Part shown: one piece after another, positions 42,976-55,917 of the stretch
Layout of the letters: each line of letters starts with the position of its first letter
Position numbering within the stretch: the stretch's first letter is position 1
Position numbers and translations under genes: made by a program
Notes under the pieces: generated by a model
Databases searched by the model: none
Told to the model about the DNA's origin: nothing
Seen by the model: the letters and a program-made list of their open reading frames with translations, nothing else
Source of the DNA: Symsagittifera roscoffensis
Taxonomy: Eukaryota > Xenacoelomorpha > Acoela > Convolutidae
Assembly: GCF_963678635.1 (NCBI RefSeq)
Contig: NW_026971731.1
Coordinates: forward strand, 98,333-162,332
Length of the DNA: 64,000 nt
Direction of reading: 5' to 3'

Positions 42976-43689
42976 AGGAAAGTCAATTATTTTTTTATAG
43001 ACGGAACTGTATTTGTTTGAACTATCTCTGAAAATCTTGGCTGAGAGGGTTTCCTAATAAAAATAAATAAATTGATAATTTTTCAAGGAACCGAAAAAAA
43101 CTTGAAAAGACAATAATTGGTTACTATGATAAAATTCATTGGAAATTGAAATATTTAATACAATCTGATTAGAATCTGGGAAGAGCTTGACATATAGCAT
43201 CTGGCATTGGGAAGAATGAATATTGCAGAAAATTTTGGATTTACAAATTAGTAGTAACGCCTACACAATATCCATACAGGGAAAAGTCCTACAAAAGTGT
43301 CCATAATTGATACTATTTCCATATGTGGAAGTCGTAATGACTCAAATCGCTTACTTATATTTTCCTAAGACCTCAAAATTATTTCTCTCCTTTCTCTCCA
43401 TCAGATCAGTTTGCACTTCAAAAATTGACTCAAAAAATTTTAACTTCTATAATAACTTTTCATAAAACCAAAAAAAATGTGAATTTTTTTTGGTTTCCAA
43501 AAACCCTACTAGGAAAAATTAATTTCGAACCGTGCTTTCAACTAGTAAAAAAATTGATTTGAGACAATTTGAAAAATCCCAACAATTGTATTTTAGTGCA
43601 AAAGAACGGGAAGCAATATCGGCAATCCGGAAAGTTGTTATGCTGAAAATTTTGATTTCTTACTTATAAATAAGCCAAATCTGGATTAT

Positions 43690-43931
43690 TGATCAGAAGC
43701 TCGATATTTGTGATATAGTATCTGAACAAGCAACAAACAACAAATTGAGGAGGTTAATGAAATGAAAGAATTCTATGTGAATAAGCCACCCTATTTTCAG
43801 ATTCCGCCCTTCACTGCAAAGGAAAGGAAGACTTGAAGCAAAGAGCTGTCAATTATTTTTTCAATCATTTTAACTATCTGACTCAATTTATGAGGGATTT
43901 TATGTTTCTTGATAAAATTAAACCTCAGTAA
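43690..43931 (+). pseudogene. Broken paralogue of the 81-codon ORF at 59171
   Basis: Aligns by eye with 59171-59416. The start ATG is TTG here, an extra AAC and single-base losses shift the frame, and one A is missing in the AAGGAAAAGGAA run. The conserved protein sense (PFTAKE, LTQFMRDF) is still readable in pieces. No product expected. Confidence 0.45.
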
Positions 43932-45189
43932 TGTGTTGCCATCTTTTATTTTAGGTTCGGTAAATAAAGTAATCTTGGTTCAAACTATTTTTTTTTACTT
44001 AAGTGTACAGTTAGAGCTATGGCATCTGAGGAACAGTCAGACAAAGCATACATAACTTAATCAAAACTAACATGAAAAATTAACGAATTATCGATAAATT
44101 TTCCAGTTTTTGTTTCAACACTTAACTTTTTTAATATAAAAACAGTCTATATCTAAAGTGAATTAATGTTTTTCTTATTTGATCAAAATTACAGTAAAGA
44201 AGTTATTTTTATTCTAAAGACTTATCAGTTTTTTTTTGACTTTTTGTTTTTCATTAGTTATTTTCAATTTTTGTCATATTTTGAGATTTTCATTGGCTAA
44301 ATGCTTTTCCTAAAAAATCAAATTAACTGAAAACAGGGGAAAACCACTTTATCGCGTTATTTACCACATTATAAAAAAAAATTTGTAGGAAAAAAAATCT
44401 ATCAAAAGCGTTTTAAAAGTCTGAAATGAACATTCATCAATTTTTGAGGTTGAACTACTACAAAATTACCAGAAAGGTTAACAGATGACGTTGATGGATA
44501 TTCTATTAGATTTAACTCGTAAAGAAACACAGAAATTTAATAAATATGAGGAGAAAAGATTACAGGAAAGAAGATCACTGCGAGATTTGTCATGAAAGTT
44601 TTTGATAAGAAGAGTTAACTCGGATTGAGTGGTCAATCAGTAAAAACAAAGCTACAGTAAGTCCTTTGAAACGAAATTTGAAGTTAGGAACATCATTCGA
44701 AAAATTTATAATGATCTACTTTTGTCGATTATATTTTAGTCATTAGACCAAAATTGAAAAATTCCGGTTTTTTATACTACATTATATAAAAAAAAAAAAA
44801 ATGTATTATTTGGTAATTCATTTTTTCAGTGGTTAGAAGTATAACCAATTTTGAAACTTGAATTGAGTTTCGAGAAAATAATATAAATCAGAAAAGAATC
44901 TCATTTATATCTTTTTGGTGTCAAATGTATATGTTATTTACGGTAAAAAAAAGTTCAATAAAATTAATAAATTAATAAGTTTTATAAACGAAGATTTTTA
45001 TTTTGATCTGAAAAGTGTTCTAAACTCTAAGAATGCTTTATTCTGATTGGTTAGAACCACAACAATTAGCTGTAAAGAATTGCTTGATTCTCGTAGGTTG
45101 ATCTCAAAAAATTTGAAATTTTCTATATAAGTCTTCCTCGATTTTGATTGGTTGATATCAAAACTTTTGAAAACATCAGTATTGAGTTG

Positions 45190-45480
45190 GATGACTTTTT
45201 TTCAGACTTCAATAGGATCATATCCGTTCTGATACCCTTTTATATTAGGAAAATCTTCTTCAAATTTTCAATCATTGGGATGCGCTCACTGATAGAAACG
45301 GAGGAGTTGCATGTATTGCATGTGGCAGAGAACGTACAGGTTAAAATATGTCCATACATCGTACGTAGAACCTGTAGTGTTTTGAAATATTCAAACTGTA
45401 TTTTTTTATTTATAGCAGCGATGAACTCACTAATCATTTCAAGAAGAAGTATTCTTCCCGTCAAAAAAAGTTTTTAATAT
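45190..45480 (+). pseudogene. Exon-like segment, Z module copy 1
   Basis: After TTTTTTTCAG the sense FNRIISVLIPFYIRKIFF continues to ETEELHVLHVAENVQ and then a GT (GTTAAA). About 75 bp on, TTTATAG precedes another conserved stretch. The paralogue at 60728-60926 keeps the same amino acids with mostly synonymous or conservative changes (for example GMRSLIETEE against GMRSVIETEE). This looks like a small exon with nematode-type splice signals. The joined frame would stop soon after the acceptor, so either it is a terminal piece or it is decayed. No family recognised. Confidence 0.3.
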
Positions 45481-48034
45481 GAAAGAACGCTCAGCAGTCT
45501 CCGAACACGCTCCAAGAGGAGGTGAAACTCATTCTTTTCAGTTTATAATTTAGAAGAAACTATGAATAACATTTCTACTGAATCTGAAATGTCTGTACAG
45601 ATGTGATGAATTTGAAAAACTCTAGGAAAATTGTACAATTTTCCCATCGAATTTCTCGATCTGTTACTCAATTTTTCAAAGTTTTCTCTGTTTTTCATCT
45701 GTTTTCAAAGGTTCTGATTGATGATAAAACCAGCAACAATAGAGTTCAAACTGTCGTGAAATTTTGGTTCAAAATCAATCCAAATATCTGTAATCTACAG
45801 TAAAAACATTTCAGCTGCGTTTCCGGATTTCTTTTTGTGATGATTCTAAAGTAAATGTGCATAACAAACTACATATTAATTAAACATCGACGTATTGAAT
45901 GGTTTTGCCTTGTTACTATTTTGAAGTTTTCCCTAATTAGTGCCTGTAAAAGATTTTTTAGAGTAGTGCGTTTTTAAGCAGATAGAGGGAGTTTTTAGGC
46001 AGATAAAAACACAATTTACTTCAAAAGAATTTGGAGAGAATTTTGGAAAGTTTGTTATCACCTGATACAATAATTGAAATTATTTGAAAAGTGAGATGTT
46101 TTGAGAATAGTTTTTGTGAAGTAAACCCAACAACGTCTTTTGGACGATGATACATGAAGCATAAATCAACTATTTGCTTTCAATATTTACGTTTCAATAC
46201 TTTGGTTAATTGCACAAAAAATGATGTGGAAAGACTTTAAGAGAAAATAATATGGAACTTGCTAAAAGTTTCGATTTAAACTAACACTTTAGCAGAGCCA
46301 AATTTTATTTTTTTTTGGAAAATTACCATAAACAAATTCCTATTAGACACACACTAAAGATTTTGTTCGGTTAAGCTTCATTTTTTTCGATTAGAAAAAT
46401 AGCAAGAACTAACGAGTTTTGTTTTTCTCAATAAATTCGTTATCACTTGAAACAAAAATTGAAACTATATGAAAAGTCAGATGTTTCGAGAATATTTTTT
46501 GTAAAGTAAACCCAACGACATCTTTTGGACGATGATACTTGAAGCTCAATAAATATTTTCATTATTGTAAGATGATTCTATTCTTGAAGTTTGCATCCAG
46601 ATTTTTTTTTCTTACGCGATTTTGTTGAGACGAGCTCTATTAGAAGTTTATGATGTTGCCGAAATAAAGATCTAGCTTTCCGTGCGTTTTTCTACTTCAA
46701 AAATTTCCAAAATTTTATTCAAAAGAGGTGCTCCTAATTTATTTTATCAACTCAACATTAAAAAAACTTCCTATTTTTATTTTTCACATCTGCTTTTGAT
46801 TGCTTTAACTAACAACTAACAATTTCGAGAGAAACCTGGATAAAAATTTTTAAAAAAGCAAATGGATAACTATTTTGCTCGAAAAATGATAGTTAATGAT
46901 CCCAAAAGTTGTATTTTTACTTAAGTTATTTACTGTAGCAACTTAAAAAGGGAACATAAGAAGAAAACAAAATACATAAAAAAAACTTAAACGCTAGTAG
47001 CCCTTTTTTGTCTCTGCAGGAAATTTGCTAGTTTAATTGATACTGTTTTCCTCCTAAACGCCCCAGTTCTGAATACAATCTCTCGTCAGTGAGTTTAATA
47101 GCGAAAACATGTGTTTGGCAGAAAGCAAGAATGATTTTAAAATGTCTTATTTTTCGGAAACATCATGAAAAAATTTTTTTGTAGAAGCAACAGATAGATG
47201 ATCATCAGTTATGAAGAGGATTTTGTTGAATTTCATCCAATTACATGTTTTATTACAATATTTTTTTCATTATTTTCATGTTGTACAATCGAAAAAAAAT
47301 TACCACAATTTTAACAGGTAGTTGTTAATTTTATTATGGATCTGAAATTTATTTTTATTTACGGAGTTGTACATTTTCTACAAAACTGGATTAATCGTTG
47401 AGACAAAACTGTGGTGGAGTTGAATCATAAAGTTTGATTTAGGAAATTTAGTGAGTTTGGCTCTTACTGCTCATTTGAACTGAGATTCTTTTTAAATTCT
47501 CCCTGAACTGAACAAAAAACAAAGTTTTTACACGGTTGAAAACTGAAATGCTTGGGTATTTTTGATTAATTTTTCCTTTAGTTTCTCGAAACTCACAATT
47601 ACTTCAAATATTTTCTCGACAACTTGGAATTTTCAGTTTTAAATAAGTTTTCATTAGCTTGCTTTTTCAAGTTCAGAGCATTATATAATCCACTTTTTAG
47701 CTCTTTTTATGCTAATTTTTTATCGTATTTCAATATTCTGAGAGTAAACTGTGAAAAAAATCATGTTTTTATTCAAAATTTTGTCTCATTGTCTCAACGT
47801 GTTTCAAATTCAATTACAATTTAGGCCCTAATTTTAGTTTTATATCAAAGTATATCTTTTCAATTAGATCAGAAGAAACACATAGTCGGCCTAAACTTTT
47901 TTTTCTGCATATTTTTTTCCAAATACCTGAATTTTTTTTGGAATTTTTTACCCAAGATCATGAATTGTGTTTCATTGAGAGCTTGCAAAAAATTGAGAAC
48001 TCAGCAGCTGGACAGCTGTTTCATTTGTAAAAAT

Positions 48035-50130
48035 TTTGAATATTGTCTCGTGCTTTGTAATTTGACTTTTTTGCCTCCAGTTTTTTTGTTTTAAAAAGAA
48101 AGGAACATAGAGACAAGGTAAGAAGAGGTCAATGAAAGAAAAGTTTTTGATACACATTTTTGCCCAAGTTTCAGCAGAAAACTCTTGTTATATTTAAAAA
48201 ATCAAAAAACTCGTTTTTCTTGCATCGTTAAAAATTTAATTTTAAGAGCTCTTAGTTTTAATTTTGATGATTAAAAAATCTATTTTTTGCACGTTTTTCA
48301 ATCATCAAATTTGCACATCAGAAAAAAAATCATAAATTAAATATGGAATAGCAATTGAAGTCGAAAATGTTTGGTTTTTTTTGGCTTTTATCTAATAAGA
48401 TTTTTAAAATAAATTTTGCGTTTTTCCTTGCAAATGCATAAGTAAAACCAAGTTTGGTTTTGCCATTGTTTTTTCAAAAGCCATAAAAATGCAGAAAACT
48501 TCTCGAAAAAAAATCGCATACTTGTTAAAAAGGAAAACTTTTTTTTGCGTTTTGTAAAAAAAAGTATATAATTTTTTTCCCTTGAAAAAATGAAATTTGA
48601 ATTGATACTAACTTTGACACGTATTTTATGAAGATAAAATCAAAAACTTGTAGAATAATTGACTTGTTCACCTTTTACAGAAATATAACCATAAATACAA
48701 TCATTTTTTAAGCAAATAGGTTCCTATTTTGAGTTTCGAAATGCTGTTCTTTCAGCCCCTTTCCACCGTAAATTACGCTAAACAACACAACTAATTTGAT
48801 TGAATAATGCCCCACTTGATATGAAATTATATGAATAGAAATTGTTTTTGTACAAAAGTAAATACCATCAATTTTTTTATATCTGAATTGATATTTCTCT
48901 AATCTCTGAAGATTTTGGCTAGAGGTTGTTCCTTTTAAACAAACTGAAACCGGCAAATTTCCAAAGAACAGAAAAAACCGTGAATAGACACGCAAGAATC
49001 TTATGTTTCTTTGTTTTTCTCGTCAAAATCAACTGATTCTTTGTGACAAACAAAATTTTTGATTTAATCCATTTAGATAAGCACTTATACTAAAAATGAC
49101 GTCAAGGCTTACGCAATTTTACTTTTTTGGTGATGACATCATTCTGAAGTGACGTCACCACCCACGCAAAAAATCTACAATGATAGTGCCGTCTTTATTT
49201 AAATAAAAGAGAAGTTACCAACTATGCAATTATCCTTTGTATGGTAATGACGTCATTTTTAAACAGAGGTAACGTCAGCACCCACGCAATTTTCCTATTA
49301 TGGCAATGACGTGATTATTAAAACTTTTTCTTTTGAATTAAGGATGCAATCGCCTTTAAAAGTTTCTTTCGAAAATTGTAGAATTTTTCGGAAAAACTTC
49401 CATTCATTCAGAACCCGAGTTCTAGACATAGTTTTGGGTGAAGATTTAACAATTCTAGAAAATTTTAATTTAAAAAAAAAGATTTTCCCTGGGCTACTCT
49501 GCAGGAAAGAAAGAAAATTTTCGTTCGATTTCCTTTTTGAAGAATCAATCTTAATTTTTCACAGTTTTTTGGACATGTATGTAGTCTAAAATTGAATTCC
49601 CCCTGTAATCAGAGGCCTATTAAGGAAAAGTAACTCAACCAAATTGTCAGTTTTGAACCGAGGTTTGAGTAGCAAAGACTCAAACTTATTGCTGAATTTC
49701 ACCTGACTAGAAAAGAAGTTTTTAATTGTTCGAGAAATTTGGAATTTGATAGGAGAGTTGTTTTATCTTATTTCAAAGACTCTTTTTAAGTCCTAGCCAG
49801 TTCCAGGGTTTGTCAAAAACCCCCAGCCCAGTTCTTAATTTTCCATTTCTTCAAAGATTTCCTTGTTCAAGATCCTGCATGACCAGGATGGGAATGAGAT
49901 TTCCAAAGACTTGCTTCAAAAAATCTTCAATTTTGAGCTATCTTCTCAAAATTACATCTAAATCAAAGCCCTTGACTATCTTCTCAAAAGCTAACATTGT
50001 CTCCTTGATCCTTGATTTTAAAGAAAAAACTCAAGGACTTGTTGAGAAAAATGTTCATGTTTTTTTTCAGGTGTTACTTATCTCGCCGAAAATTTTAGTT
50101 TTGACAGCAAACAACCTGAGTTAAATTATT
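48035..50130. repeat. W plus X module, copy 3
   Basis: Matches 52166-54440 and, in part, 38077-40857. GACGTCA array at 49098-49315. No gene seen. Confidence 0.7.
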
Positions 50131-52165
50131 GCAAATTCTAATGTGAGCAATTATGGCATATTGGAAAAGTTTAGGTTCTCAGAAAAGGATATTGCTTTTA
50201 TTGATCATGACAATTATAACAAAAAAAAACACTTTTGTGATTGGAAACGACAATGTGTAAAAATCATCCAAAACTGAACTTTGTTAGACACGACACTTCA
50301 TCAAGGCATTGAGCTAGAAGGAAGCTGAATTTTGATTGATTACGACTATTGCCCGTATGGTTAAACCCACGCAATCGAGTTGAAGGTTCCCCTCACTCTT
50401 GATTAAAAATCTTTTTATTTTCAAAGTAACTACCGTCATCTAGATCCTCCATCAGCTCTAAAGTAGTTCGTATTCAAAACTCCTTCACTAAATAACTTTT
50501 CTTTCAGAATGATCTTCTCTATTCAGAATAATGAACTCACATACTTGGTCGAGTTCTCAACAGTAATGATGACAATCTATGTGCTCGAGTCAGTCTCTGG
50601 GATTTTGATGGCTCAAATGGATCTCCCCATTCAACTTTGGCACATGATCGAAATCATGAGGAGAGGTTTTAGTGAACATCACCAGATGCAGGTTCCCATC
50701 ACTCAGATTTAGCTTGAAACGATGGGAATGAGGCCAATACTGCAGAACATGGTGGGATATATTATCACGAGTTCATGATTCTAGATAAGGGTCTCAACTA
50801 GTTAACGATTTTATTTTTTCCGTGGTAAGTGGAAGAATATTTGAAGAACCCAATTACATAGACTCCGCTCAACGAACCGCCAAGACAAAAAACGGCGATG
50901 GAGGCAAGATCATTTGCGCTGCCTTGAGATTTTGCAATTTTTTGAGATTCTATTTGGCTTTTGGATTTGTAGATAAAACGATTGTTGTCATGTGTTTTGT
51001 AATTTGATTTTGTTTTCATCTAGCTTTTTTAAAAATGATAGGATCAAAGGGATAAAAATAAGTAGAGGTCAAAAAAAATGTTGTTATTTGTTTTTGCACG
51101 AATCACATCAGTTTTGCAAAATGATAAAAAAAATTCAAAAAATTTTGTCTTCTTATTTAAATTTGGGTTTTTTGCGCACTTCATAAGATAAATCACAACT
51201 GTGCATCTGTTAAAAAATTCACACTTTTTGCAACTTCACTACTTTTTATATATTTTTTGCACACTACTTAAAAATCCGAAAAAAAAACTTCCGTAATAAA
51301 AAAAATTTATTCAATTCTTTCGCATCTCGAAAAAAGTTTATTTTAAAGTTTCTTGCAATGTTAAAAAATAAGTTTAAGAGCTTCTTTACTTTAAGGTTGA
51401 ACTTTGAAAAAAATGTTTTTTGCAACTATTTCACTCAAAAAACATCAGAAAAGCAAAAAAAAACTAGGATATGGACTAGCACTCGAAGTCAAAAACATTG
51501 AAATTTTTTGGTTCTGATTTAACAAGATTTTCAATTCAATCTTTGCGTTTTTCTTGCTTTCGCATAAAAAAAAGTTTGTTGTTTTGCCAAGTTTTTTCGC
51601 AAAAAAATTCTCTCGAAAAAATTTTTAAAAAAAGTATTACATTTCTCGCATCTTGTAAAATCAATAATGTAATTTTATTAGTCGGAAAAATATAAATTGA
51701 AACTAAATTGCTTTTGACACGAATTTGATTTTGAATTAACAAAATTTAACAGAATAATTGAACCGCACAGTATTTACAGAACCATAACTAACAATCTAAC
51801 AATCAATTCTTTCGAACAAATCAGATTCGTTATTTGAAATTTGACCTTTTCGACCTCTTCCTAAAATTGCTGAGCACAGAGATTGCGAACTTTTTTCCCA
51901 GCGAGTCATTTCCTTGATACGCTTGGTGTTTTTTCAGATCCTTTCCATTGTAATCTATGTTGAACACCTGAACTAAGCTGCTTGAATACTTACCCACTTA
52001 ATGTGAATAAACTTGAATATAATATGTGTTTGTATAAAAAAAAGACAATCAATTTGTTTATATATGAAAATATATATTTCTTATCTGTGAGATTTTGGCT
52101 AATTGGGTTTACTATCAATAGTGGATGAAACTTGCCATTTCCCAATAAAGATCGAGAAAGATAAA
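50131..52165. repeat. Y module, copy 2
   Basis: Matches 40858-42975 and 55918-57885. One open stretch at 50509-50712 follows a TTTCTTTCAG acceptor-like string (reading MIFSIQNNELTYLVEFST and onward to a stop). The copy at 56271-56470 carries an in-frame TAG. It could be an exon remnant; I do not call it a gene. Confidence 0.65.
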
Positions 52166-53766
52166 AAATTTGAATTTTGTCTCGTGCTTTCTAATTTGAC
52201 TTTTTTGCCTCTAGTTTTTTATTTTAAAAAGAAAGGAACAAATAGAAAGGAAAGAAGAGGTCAAAGAAAAATTTTTGATACCCATTTTCGCCCAAGTTTC
52301 ATCAGTTTTGCCTTTTGCAAAATGCTGGAAAAAATAATAAAAATTTTTTGTCCTATAAATTTCAGATCATTTTTTTGCAGACATCATAAATAAAATCACA
52401 ATTTTGCAAATTGTTTCAAAAAAATAACAGATAATAAATTTTTTTAAAAACTCGCAATTCTTGCACCGTTAGAAATTGAAGCTTAGGTGCTCTTGGTTTT
52501 AATTTTTAGGATTAAAAAAATTACTTTTTGCATGTTTTTTGATTAAAAACATCAGTAAAAACAATAAATTAAGACATGGATTAGCAATTGAAGTCAAAAA
52601 TGTTGAGTTTCTTTTGGCTTTTATCTAATAAGATTTTGAAATTAAATTTGGCGTTTTAAAAAGCCATAAAAAATGCAAAAAAATTCTCGAAAATAAAATT
52701 GCATACTTTTTAAAAAAGGAAATTTTTTTTTGCATTTTGTCGAAAAAATTCTCGAAAATAAAATTGCATACTTTTTAAAAAAGGAAATTTTTTTTTTGCA
52801 GATTTCCATCATTGGAAAAAAAATTGCATTAAAAAAACTTTTTGACACGTATTTTATGAAGATATAATCAAAAATTTATAGAATATTTGACTTGTTCACT
52901 TTTTACAGAACTATAACCATAAATACAATCATTTTTTTAAGCAAATCAGATTCGTATTTTGAGTTTTGAAATGATGTTTATTCAGCTCCTTTCCACCGTA
53001 AATTATGCTGAACAATACAACTAACTTGGTTGAATAATTTCCCACTTGATATGAAAGTACTTGGATATAAATTGTGTTTGTACAAAAAGTAAATACCATC
53101 AATTTTTTGATATCTGAATTGACATTTCTCTAATCTCTGAAGAATTTGGCTAGAGGATGTTCCTTTTTAATAAAGAGAAACTGGCAATTTTCCAAAGAAC
53201 AGACAAAATCGTGAGTATATACGCAACAATCTTATGTTTCTTTTTTTTCTCGTAAAAATCAACTGACTCTTTGTGACAAACAAAATTATTGTGTTAATCC
53301 ATTTAGATATACATCTATACTAAAAATGACGTCATAGCTTACGCAATTTTACTTTTTGGTGATGACGTTATTCAGAAGTGACGTCACCACCCACCCAAAA
53401 AATCTACAATGATAGTGCCGTCTTTATTTAAATAAAAGAGAAGTTACCAACTATGCATTTTTCATTTGTATGGTAATGACGTCATTTTAAAACAGGGTTA
53501 ATGTCAGCACCCACGCAATTTTCCTATCATGGCGATGACGTGATTATTAAAATTGAAGTGACGTCACAACCCATGGAATTTTCCTTCTATAGCTATGACT
53601 CTATCCTTTAAATAGAAATGACGTCGCTACGTACGCAACTTTTTCTTTCATATTAAGGATGCAATCGCTTTTAAAAGTTTCCTTGGTAAATGGTAGAATT
53701 TTTCGGAAAAATTTCCATTCATTCCGAGTTCTAGACATAGTTTTGGGTGAAGAGTAAACAACTCTA
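52166..53766. repeat. W plus X module, copy 4
   Basis: Matches 48035 onward at an offset near 4.14 kb. GACGTCA array at 53328-53625. A local 62-bp tandem repeat lies at about 52675-52800. No gene seen. Confidence 0.7.
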
Positions 53767-55917
53767 GAAAATTTTATTTTAAAAAATATATTTTTCCTGG
53801 GCTACTCTGCAGAAAAAAAAAGAAAATATTCGTTTGATTTCCTTTTTGAAGAACCAATTATAGATTCTTGTTTTTTTTCACAGTTTTTTGGGCAATTATG
53901 TAGTCTAAATTTGAGTTCTCCCTATAAGCAGAGGCCTATTAAGGAAAAGTAAATCAACCAAAGTGTTACTTTCGAACCGAGGTTTGAGTATCAAAGACTT
54001 AAATTTATTGCTGAATTTTACCTGACTAGAAAAGAAATTTTAAATTGTTCTAGAAAATTGGAATTTGATAGAGAAGTTGTCTTATTTTATTTCGAAGATT
54101 CTTTTTAAGTCCTAACCAATTCCAGGGTTTGTCAAAAATCCCCAACCCAGTTCTTAATTTTTCATTTCTTTAAAGATTTCCTTGTTCAAGATCCTGCATG
54201 ATCAGGTTTGGAATGAGATTTCCAAAGACTTGCTTCAAAAAAATCTTCAATTTCGAGCTTCCTTCTCAAAATTACATCTAAATCAAAGCGCTTGACTGTT
54301 TTCTCAAAAGCTAACAATGTCTTCTCGATTTTGAAGGACTTGTTGAGAAAACTTTCATGTTTTTTTTTCTGGTGTTACTTATCTCGCCGATAACTATATT
54401 TTTAACAGCAAACAACCTGAGCTAAAATTAGTGCTATTTCTCATGTGAACAATTTCTGCATATCGGGAATGTTTAAGTTCTCAGAAAATTTTATTTTAAA
54501 AAATATATTTTTCCTGGGCTACTCTGCAGAAAAAAAAAGAAAATATTCGTTTGATTTCCTTTTTGAAGAACCAATTATAGATTCTTGTTTTTTTTCACAG
54601 TTTTTTGGGCAATTATGTAGTCTAAATTTGAGTTCTCCCTATAAGCAGAGGCCTATTAAGGAAAAGTAACTCAACCAAAGTGTTACTTTCGAACCGAGGT
54701 TTGAGTATCAAAGACTTAAATTTATTGCTGAATTTTACCTGACTAGAAAAGAAATTTTAAATTGTTCTAGAAAATTGGAATTTGATAGAGAAGTTGTCTT
54801 ATTTTATTTCGAAGATTCTTTTTAAAACCTAACCAATTGCAGGGTTTGTCAAAAATCCCCAACCCAGTTCTTAATTTTTCATTTCTTTAAAGATTTCCTT
54901 GTTCAAGATCCTGCATGATCAGGTTTGGAATGAGATTTCCAAAGACTTGCTTCAAAAAAATCTTCAATTTCGAGCTTCCTTCTCAAAATTACATCTAAAT
55001 CAAAGCGCTTGACTGTTTTCTCAAAAGCTAACAATGTCTTCTCGATTTTGAAGGACTTGTTGAGAAAACTTTCATGTTTTTTTTTCTGGTGTTACTTATC
55101 TCGCCGATAACTATATTTTTAACAGCAAACAACCTGAGCTAAAATTAGTGCTATTTCTCATGTGAACAATTTCTGCATATCGGGAATGTTTAAGTTCTCA
55201 GAAAATTTTATTTTAAAAAATATATTTTTCCTGGGCTACTCTGCAGAAAAAAAAAGAAAATATTCGTTTGATTTCCTTTTTGAAGAACCAATTATAGATT
55301 CTTGTTTTTTTTCACAGTTTTTTGGGCAATTATGTAGTCTAAATTTGAGTTCTCCCTATAAGCAGAGGCCTATTAAGGAAAAGTAACTCAACCAAAGTGT
55401 TACTTTCGAACCGAGGTTTGAGTATCAAAGACTTAAATTTATTGCTGAATTTTACCTGACTAGAAAAGAAATTTTAAATTGTTCTAGAAAATTGGAATTT
55501 GATAGAGAAGTTGTCTTATTTTATTTCGAAGATTCTTTTTAAAACCTAACCAATTGCAGGGTTTGTCAAAAATCCCCAACCCAGTTCTTAATTTTTCATT
55601 TCTTTAAAGATTTCCTTGTTCAAGATCCTGCATGATCAGGTTTGGAATGAGATTTCCAAAGACTTGCTTCAAAAAAATCTTCAATTTCGAGCTTCCTTCT
55701 CAAAATTACATCTAAATCAAAGCGCTTGACTGTTTTCTCAAAAGCTAACAATGTCTTCTCGATTTTGAAGGACTTGTTGAGAAAACTTTCATGTTTTTTT
55801 TTCTGGTGTTACTTATCTCGCCGATAACTATATTTTTAACAGCAAACAACCTGAGCTATAATTAGTGCAATTTCTCATGTGAACAATTTCTGCATATCGG
55901 GAATGTTTAAGTTCTCA
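53767..55917. repeat. 717-bp triplication
   Basis: Units start at 53767, 54484 and 55201, exactly 717 bp apart. Units 2 and 3 are almost identical, and the open frames 54445-54669 and 55162-55386 encode the same 74 residues. Unit 1 differs slightly. Recent expansion by unequal exchange or replication slippage. Confidence 0.92.

Larger units (their letters stand above)
42976..48034. repeat. Z module, copy 1
   Basis: It matches about 58500-63550 at an offset of 15.48-15.52 kb. It contains a broken small coding-like segment (43690-43930) and an exon-like segment (45190-45480), described separately. The rest is AT-rich with no gene seen. Confidence 0.75.

Noticed and set aside
42689-42976. Minus-strand open frame ending in a Tyr-Ile repeat
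   Set aside because: The tail is a translation of the (TA)n microsatellite and the rest is shared Y-module repeat sequence.
48010-48035. CTGTTTCA string like the upstream motif of nematode piRNA genes
   Set aside because: A single occurrence noticed in AT-rich sequence, with no consistent spacing or series.
54445-54669. 74-residue open frame duplicated at 55162
   Set aside because: Identity comes from the 717-bp tandem repeat; AT-rich chance frame rich in Phe, Lys and Leu.
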